Assembly (NCBI RefSeq): GCF_963677075.1
Contig: NZ_OY781873.1
Location: forward strand, 3,001,715 to 3,065,714
Direction: 5' to 3'
Source: an uncultured Sphaerochaeta sp.
GTDB taxonomy: Bacteria > Spirochaetota > Spirochaetia > Sphaerochaetales > Sphaerochaetaceae
DNA length: 64,000 nucleotides
A model generated the notes under the pieces. That model saw nothing but the letters and a program-made list of their open reading frames with translations. It did no database searches and was not told the origin of the DNA. Position numbers and translations under genes: made by a program. The first letter of the stretch is position 1. Each line of letters begins with the position of its first letter. Of this stretch, positions 59,204 through 64,000 are shown piece by piece.

Positions 59204-60799
59204 ATGAATAGACATCTTACCCTTCGTGGTGCCCTTATTGCTCTTGTCGGTTTACTGGTGATCACCGCCAGTTCCATGTATGTAGCGCTCAGAATGGGAG
59301 CACTGCCCTGGCCTACCATCTTTGTAACGGTGGTCAGCTTGGCAGCGTTGAAACGGGCAAAAGGTTCCACACTCCAGGAAATCAATGTAACCCATACCAT
59401 CATGAGCTCAGGGGCTATGGTTGCAGGGGGATTGGCATTTACCCTCCCAGGGCTCTGGATGATCGACCCAGATGCAAATTTTTCAACGATCAGCCTTATC
59501 ATCCTGACTGTGGTTGGTGCTATTCTGGGAACCTTGTTCTCTGCACTGTATCGAAAGAAGCTCATCATTGATGAGGCACTCCCCTATCCTATGGGTATTG
59601 CAAGCTACAACACCCTGCAAGCCGGAAGCAAAGGTGGAGCAGGCGCAAAGACGCTCTTTGCATCCATGGGAGGCTCGGTTATCTTTACCGTCTTCCGTGA
59701 CGGGTTTGGAAAAATCCCTGCCTTGCTGACCCTATTCAAGGGAAGCGCCATGATTCCTGCCTTCTCCATCTGGGTAAGTCCCATGGCAATGGGAATTGGG
59801 GCCATCATTGGCCCACTGTTTGCCTTGCTCTGGTTTGGTGGTGCGATCTTTGGGTATTATATCCTGACCCCCCTAGGCATCCAGCATGGATTGTTTGCCT
59901 CAATGGCGGAAGCAGACGTGTTCCGCTCCAACCTGGGAATTGGCTTGATGATCGGAACAGGTCTTGGTGTCTTCTTCAAGGCAGTAGGAGCAAAACTGCT
60001 TGCCCAGAAGAAACTTGAAGACAAACCCAGAACAGCATTCAACAGAACTACGCTGGTTGTTGCATTGGTACTGCTTTTCTCAGTAGTTTTGCTCTCACTT
60101 GGAACAGAACTCGGCCTGATCGAGGCACTCGTCCTGATGGCAGGCATCTATCTTGCCACCTACCTCTCGGGCATGTTGACCGGCCAGACAGGCATCAACC
60201 CAATGGAAATATTCGGTATCCTGGTCTTGCTTGTCATCCAGCTTATCGCCAACCCTTCCCTCATCGCTTCCTTCAGCATTGCCGCGGTAGTAGCAGTTGC
60301 CTGTGGGTTGACCGGTGATGTCATGAATGACCTAAAGAGTGGTTATCTCCTGAAAACCGATCCTAAGCAACAAATTCTTGGCGAGGGTATCGGGGGAGTC
60401 ATCGGTGCAGTGCTCTCTGTGTTCGTCCTCTTGATCATGAAAGCTTCGTTCGGTGGATTTGGAACTGCTGAGTTGCCCGCTCCCCAGGCAGCGGCAGTAT
60501 CTGCTATGGTTGGAGGTCTTGGTCATATCCCTGCATTCCTTATAGGCCTCGGAATCGGTCTGGTGCTCTACCTTGCAAATATCCCCAGTGCAACCCTTGG
60601 GCTTGGTGTATACCTGCCAATCTACATCAGTTCCATCATGGGCCTCGGAGCACTTATCTCCGGTGGCTTGAAACTGGCTCTCAAAAAGCGCACTGAGGCA
60701 GCAAAACTACAAGACAAGACTGGATTGGTCGCCAGCGGCTTGCTTGGTGGTGAAGGCATCACTGGAGTAGCTATCGCTATCCTTTCCATGCTGAAGTAG
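59204..60799 (+). CDS. OPT-family oligopeptide transporter
   Basis: This 531-aa polytopic protein has about 14 hydrophobic segments and is related to the OPT family of peptide and metal-chelate carriers (LTLRGALIALVGLLVITASSMYVALRMG at the start, ALPYPMGIASYNTLQAGSKG in the middle, GLTGDVMNDLKSGYLLKTDPKQQ later, all family-like). It likely imports short peptides. GAGGAAG lies 9 bases before the ATG. It precedes rlmN by 13 bases, but rlmN seems to have its own promoter within that gap. Confidence 0.88.
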   Translation: MNRHLTLRGALIALVGLLVITASSMYVALRMGALPWPTIFVTVVSLAALKRAKGSTLQEINVTHTIMSSGAMVAGGLAFTLPGLWMIDPDANFSTISLIILTVVGAILGTLFSALYRKKLIIDEALPYPMGIASYNTLQAGSKGGAGAKTLFASMGGSVIFTVFRDGFGKIPALLTLFKGSAMIPAFSIWVSPMAMGIGAIIGPLFALLWFGGAIFGYYILTPLGIQHGLFASMAEADVFRSNLGIGLMIGTGLGVFFKAVGAKLLAQKKLEDKPRTAFNRTTLVVALVLLFSVVLLSLGTELGLIEALVLMAGIYLATYLSGMLTGQTGINPMEIFGILVLLVIQLIANPSLIASFSIAAVVAVACGLTGDVMNDLKSGYLLKTDPKQQILGEGIGGVIGAVLSVFVLLIMKASFGGFGTAELPAPQAAAVSAMVGGLGHIPAFLIGLGIGLVLYLANIPSATLGLGVYLPIYISSIMGLGALISGGLKLALKKRTEAAKLQDKTGLVASGLLGGEGITGVAIAILSMLK

Positions 60800-60800
60800 G

Positions 60801-60806
60801 TATACT
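60801..60806 (+). promoter_or_regulatory. -10 element of rlmN
   Basis: TATACT ends 6 bases before the rlmN ATG (gap AGGAAA). No good -35 was found, and AGGA in the gap could also serve as a ribosome site if transcription starts upstream. Confidence 0.4.
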
Positions 60807-60812
60807 AGGAAA

Positions 60813-61895
60813 ATGGAACAAACAAATACTATTCCACGCTCTCTCTATGGGCTGGATGCAGAAGCTATTACAGAAGTGCTTTCCCTTCCCAAGGCCTTCT
60901 ATGGAAAACAGATTTATCAGTGGCTCGTCAAGGGTGTCACCTCGTTCGACGAGATGACCAACCTTCCCAAGGCTGAGCGATTACGTCTCAAGGAAGTGAT
61001 GGGGAGTGCTGTCTCATCAACAGTTGAAACCAGTGAGACCGATGAAAGTGGAGCCACAAAGATGGGCATCCGTCTCCACGATGGTAGAGTCGTCGAGTGT
61101 GTCCTGCTTATAGACAAGCGTGGCCGGCATACAGCATGTCTTTCCAGTCAAGTTGGTTGTGCAATGGGATGCACATTTTGCAGAACAGGCACCATGGGCT
61201 TGCTGAGGAACCTTACTGCCGATGAGATCATCGAACAATACATTCACCTCCTAGCGGTAAGTGACCAGCCCATCACCCATATCGTGTATATGGGAATGGG
61301 AGAGCCCTTGGCAAACATCAATCCGGTAATCCAATCGATCCACTACCTACATGCAAAAGAGAGCTTCAACATCAGCCTGAGAAGGATAACCATCTCCACC
61401 TGTGGAGTGGTCCCTGGTATCTTGCGACTTGCAGAACAAAAACTCCCAGTAAGGCTCGCTGTCTCCTTGGTAAGTGCGGACAATCGCCTCCGCTCGAAGA
61501 TTATGCCGGTAAATGAGAAGTGGGATATCATGGCTCTGAAGAAAGCATTGATGGTGTACCAACATGTTGGAGGAAAACGTTTTACCATCGAGTACTGCAT
61601 GTTGCGTGGTGTAAATACCGATGAGTTCGGCGCCAAGAAGCTTGCTACCTATGTAGCAGGCATGAATGTAGTGGTGAATCTCATCCCCTGGAACCCCGCT
61701 GAGGAACTCCCGTATGAGACCCCAAGCGAAGATGAGATCGATACCTTCTGCCGTGAACTTGACCGATACCGAGTCAATTATACCAGGCGACTATCACGGG
61801 GCAGAGAGATCAACGGGGCATGCGGACAGCTGGCGGTGCCCATCAACAAAGGTCTCGACTACGAGTTGATGATCGATGATGAGGATGACGAATAG
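60813..61895 (+). CDS. rlmN: 23S rRNA (adenine2503-C2)-methyltransferase
   Basis: This radical SAM enzyme methylates A2503 of 23S rRNA and A37 of some tRNAs. The 360-aa protein has CAMGCTFCRTG (CxxxCxxC), VYMGMGEPLAN, RRITISTCGVVPGI and a catalytic Cys near the C-terminus in GREINGACGQL. The Cfr resistance enzyme is related, but the overall layout here is of RlmN. A terminator follows 23 bases after the stop. Confidence 0.95.
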   Translation: MEQTNTIPRSLYGLDAEAITEVLSLPKAFYGKQIYQWLVKGVTSFDEMTNLPKAERLRLKEVMGSAVSSTVETSETDESGATKMGIRLHDGRVVECVLLIDKRGRHTACLSSQVGCAMGCTFCRTGTMGLLRNLTADEIIEQYIHLLAVSDQPITHIVYMGMGEPLANINPVIQSIHYLHAKESFNISLRRITISTCGVVPGILRLAEQKLPVRLAVSLVSADNRLRSKIMPVNEKWDIMALKKALMVYQHVGGKRFTIEYCMLRGVNTDEFGAKKLATYVAGMNVVVNLIPWNPAEELPYETPSEDEIDTFCRELDRYRVNYTRRLSRGREINGACGQLAVPINKGLDYELMIDDEDDE

Positions 61896-61917
61896 TTACC
61901 ACAATGCTGAAAATGAT

Positions 61918-61948
61918 AAGAAGCCCTGCAAAGGCAGGGCTTCTTTTA
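61918..61948. terminator. terminator after rlmN
   Basis: AAGAAGCCCTGC pairs with GCAGGGCTTCTT (12 bp) around AAAG, followed by TTA. It is between convergent rlmN and alaS and probably works on both strands, best on the plus. Confidence 0.88.
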
Positions 61949-61974
61949 TGTACCGTTATTAAGCAAGAGTCATG

Positions 61975-63768
61975 TTACTGCAGAACAGCCTTGATCCTTC
62001 TCACTCCTGCCGAGGAGGATTGCTCTTTGAGAATCTTGAAGTGACCCATACTCCCGGTACTCTCCACATGGGGGCCTCCACAGACCTCCTTGGAGAAATC
62101 CCCGACTGAGTAGACTTTCACCTGCTCCCCGTACTTGCTGTCAAAGAATGCGATCGCACCTTGTGCTTTTGCTTCCTCTACGGTCATGGTCTCAAAGGTT
62201 ACCGGTAGATTGCGCTTGATCTGCTCGTTGACCATATCCTCGACCTGTTGTATCTCTTCCTTGCTCATGGCAGAGGGATGCGTGAAGTCAAAGCGGAGTC
62301 GCTCGGTTGTAATGTTGGAGCCCTTCTGACCAACATGCTCGCCAAGCACCGTTCTCAATGCCTTATGCAACAGGTGGGTTGCTGTATGCAGCGCAGTGGT
62401 TTTCTCGCTATGATCGGCAAGACCACCCTTGAACTGCTTGTCTGCACCACTTCGGCTGATCTCCTGGTGCTTCTCAAATGCAGCATTGAAGCCAGCCTCA
62501 TCAACGGTGAACCCATGCTCTGCAGCCAACTCCTTGGTAAGCTCGATGGGATAACCATAGGTATCGTAGAGCTTGAAGGCGGTTCTTCCGCTGATCTCCC
62601 GGTTTTTTCCCTTGAGCAGGTTGGGAAGCATTTTCTCAAACTCCCGCTCACCCTTTGCCAGGGTCTCGGAGAACTTTGCCTCTTCCTGAGCCAGCTCCTT
62701 CAGGATGAAATCCTTGTTATCCAGAATCTCAGGGTAGGGCTTCTTATAGAGTTCAAGAACGATAAGTGCAAGCTCTCCGAGGAAGGAACCTTCAATTCCC
62801 AACTTATGAGCATGCCTCACTGCCCTTCTGATCAGACGGCGCAGGATGTAGCCCTGACCTACGTTGGAGGGAGCCACCCCTCTCTGGTCTCCAAGGATGA
62901 ATACACTGGTACGAATATGGTCTGCTACAATACGTACTGAGGTGTCAGTCTCCTCATCATTACCATATTGTTTTCCAGACAGTTTCTCGATTCCTGCAAT
63001 GATTGGGGTGAATACCTCTGTCTCATAGACAGATTTCTTACCCTGAAGGATTGCAATAGTACGTTCGATTCCCATACCGGTATCGACGCACTTTCTCTCC
63101 ATCTCACTATAGGTACCGTCACTGTTCTTCTTGTACCCCATGAAGACATCATTCCAGATCTCAAAATATTTCCCACAGGAACACCCGGGGCGGCAATCAG
63201 GGCCACACGTCGGTCTTCCGGTATCGATGAACATCTCGCTGTCTGGACCACAAGGACCGGTTTCTCCTGCTGGTCCCCACCAGTTATCCTCTCTTCCGAG
63301 ATAATAGATACGTTCTGGTGGAATTCCATATCCTTCCCATGCAGATGCAGCATCCTCATCACGGGGAACCTCATCATCTCCTGCAAAAACAGTCACAGAC
63401 AAGAGGGAAGGGTCAATGCCAAGGACCTCTGTAAGGAACTCATAACTGAAGGCTATTGCTTCCTTCTTGAAGTAATCCCCAAGGGACCAGTTACCCAGCA
63501 TCTCAAAGAAAGTGAGATGGTGTGGGTCCCCTACCGCTTCAATATCTCCGGTTCGGATACACTTCTGGTAATCGGTAAGGCGGGTGCCTGCTGGGTGTTC
63601 GCTTCCCATGATATAGGGTACCAAGGGGTGCATACCGGCGGTGGTAAACAGGACCGTTGGGTCGTTCTCGGGAATCAAGGAAGCACCACTGATCTGGGCA
63701 TGATCCTTGGATACGAAGAAATCAATGAATTTTTGCCGTAATTCGTTGGCGGTGAGCTGGTTTTTCAT
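61975..63768 (-). CDS. alaS: alanyl-tRNA synthetase, short spirochaetal form
   Basis: AlaRS charges tRNA-Ala. The 597-aa protein has the catalytic class II core (HTFFEMLGNWSLGDYFKKEA-like segment near residue 75), the tRNA-binding helices, and an editing domain with HTATHLLHKALR and CGGPHVESTG. It stops soon after, so the C-terminal C-Ala domain of the usual 870-residue enzyme is missing, as in Borrelia and Treponema. The ATG at 63768 (MKNQLTANEL) is the conserved start. No ribosome site is present; TACTAT lies 8 bases upstream. Confidence 0.95.
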   Translation of the reverse strand: MKNQLTANELRQKFIDFFVSKDHAQISGASLIPENDPTVLFTTAGMHPLVPYIMGSEHPAGTRLTDYQKCIRTGDIEAVGDPHHLTFFEMLGNWSLGDYFKKEAIAFSYEFLTEVLGIDPSLLSVTVFAGDDEVPRDEDAASAWEGYGIPPERIYYLGREDNWWGPAGETGPCGPDSEMFIDTGRPTCGPDCRPGCSCGKYFEIWNDVFMGYKKNSDGTYSEMERKCVDTGMGIERTIAILQGKKSVYETEVFTPIIAGIEKLSGKQYGNDEETDTSVRIVADHIRTSVFILGDQRGVAPSNVGQGYILRRLIRRAVRHAHKLGIEGSFLGELALIVLELYKKPYPEILDNKDFILKELAQEEAKFSETLAKGEREFEKMLPNLLKGKNREISGRTAFKLYDTYGYPIELTKELAAEHGFTVDEAGFNAAFEKHQEISRSGADKQFKGGLADHSEKTTALHTATHLLHKALRTVLGEHVGQKGSNITTERLRFDFTHPSAMSKEEIQQVEDMVNEQIKRNLPVTFETMTVEEAKAQGAIAFFDSKYGEQVKVYSVGDFSKEVCGGPHVESTGSMGHFKILKEQSSSAGVRRIKAVLQ

Positions 63769-63776
63769 AATAGTTG

Positions 63777-63806
63777 ATAGTAGTCTCCCCGACGTTTTCA
63801 TGTCAA
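63777..63806 (-). promoter_or_regulatory. promoter of alaS, near-leaderless
   Basis: On the minus strand TTGACA (63806-63801), 18 bases, TACTAT (63782-63777), 8 bases, ATG. The -35 is perfect consensus. No ribosome-binding sequence lies in the gap. Confidence 0.65.
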
Positions 63807-63812
63807 GGATGT

Positions 63813-64000
63813 TCAGCCCCCACTATGCGTGTAGTGTTCAATGAAAGCAGGAAAATTGAGAATCATATTGCTTTTCTCTTTCTGAAAGAGGAGGTGTTCG
63901 AAATCACGTTGTTTCACTTTAAGATCAACACGCGAAATTCGTTCTTTGAGAGCTTCTTTCAACATGGCAAGATTCTCAATATTATGTTTTGAAGTGAGAT
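63813..64000 (-). CDS. 3' end of an unidentified gene running off the window
   Basis: An open frame without stop runs from the window edge to a TGA at 63813-63815. The last 62 residues are visible: a charged, probably helical start (NIENLAMLKEALKERISR), then VDLKVKQRDFEHLLFQKEKS and an end in NFPAFIEHY. The style resembles the C-terminus of AbiEii-type nucleotidyltransferase toxins, but this is a weak impression. An internal ATG at 63965 has no ribosome site, so the real start is probably beyond the window. It ends 44 bases before the alaS start. Confidence 0.5.
   Translation of the reverse strand, partial: LTSKHNIENLAMLKEALKERISRVDLKVKQRDFEHLLFQKEKSNMILNFPAFIEHYTHSGG

Noticed and set aside
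59023..59568. An upstream extension of the small outer-membrane protein.
   Set aside because: It overlaps the divergent OPT gene and hides an evident signal peptide start at 59022 with AAGGAGAG.
1..64000. CRISPR arrays, rRNA genes, prophage modules or an origin of replication.
   Set aside because: None seen: no regularly spaced repeats, no rRNA sequence, no phage structural genes, and no dnaA or clustered DnaA boxes.

Overview
The window looks like chromosome from a free-living, fermentative spirochaete of the Sphaerochaeta type. This is inferred from gene content, with no database search. The pointers are a short alanyl-tRNA synthetase lacking the C-terminal domain, an archaeal/spirochaete-type UMP kinase, a hexokinase of the HK family, an OPT-type peptide transporter, an Na+-pumping NQR complex, a two-subunit glycine decarboxylase and an unusually long serine hydroxymethyltransferase. 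Base composition is moderate and fairly even. The exceptions are an AT-rich patch before the patatin gene and a visibly GC-richer insertion sequence.

Layout. 1-2.5 kb: the end of the nqr operon (nqrD', nqrE, nqrF) and a small unknown gene, closed by a strong terminator. 2.5-8.4 kb: a glycosyltransferase behind a cluster of palindromes, a copper-export unit (CsoR-like operator, tiny Cys-rich ORF, CopB ATPase), a DUF2200 protein, PyrH and a PflX-like radical SAM protein. 8.5-13.7 kb: a patatin-like lipase with an unknown partner, a nucleosidase, a pyridoxal kinase and a phosphohexomutase. 13.7-17.6 kb: Vsr, hexokinase and an exported protein in one operon, then exonuclease I. 17.6-21.9 kb: threonine catabolism (tdh-kbl) with a divergent XRE-cupin regulator and a sugar/cation symporter. 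21.9-28 kb: prfA-prmC-rel, a CBS-type pyrophosphatase and rpiB. 28-33 kb: a four-gene envelope operon led by a HAD-cytidine deaminase fusion, and a hydantoinase. 33-39.5 kb: glyA-gcvH-gcvPA-gcvPB and a divergent Na+-dependent amino-acid transporter. 39.5-41.4 kb: an IS1202-like element flanked by 30-bp direct repeats. 41.4-48.1 kb: infA, an Smr protein, a CBS-ACT protein and a complete branched-chain amino-acid ABC transporter. 48.3-64 kb: mscL, tRNA-Arg, a membrane-anchored PIN protein, topA, a B12-radical SAM protein, a lipoprotein, ychF, hflX, a small outer-membrane-like protein, an OPT transporter, rlmN, alaS and the end of an unidentified gene.

How the genes work together. Amino-acid catabolism is prominent: threonine to glycine (tdh-kbl), glycine/serine interconversion and glycine oxidation (glyA, gcv), and amino-acid import (liv, NSS). 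Na+ pumping by NQR could supply the gradient used by Na+-coupled carriers. Translation housekeeping (prfA, prmC, infA, hflX, ychF, rlmN, alaS, tRNA-Arg) is scattered through the window.

Most notable observations. (1) Seven genes, most without a Shine-Dalgarno sequence, have a TANNNT -10-like hexamer ending exactly 6 nt before the start codon, and two more have it 8 nt before; this suggests a class of leaderless mRNAs. (2) One divergent pair appears to share a single palindromic -35 hexamer. (3) The IS has a 30-bp apparent target duplication that leaves both flanking genes intact. (4) A tail-anchored PIN-zinc-ribbon protein. (5) A patatin gene overlapping an unknown partner. (6) An Smr protein with four F-x-x-x-(L/Y)-x-x-(W/F) repeats. 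(7) Palindromes sitting inside textbook promoter spacers at the copper and threonine loci. No CRISPR array, rRNA or complete known defence system was seen.
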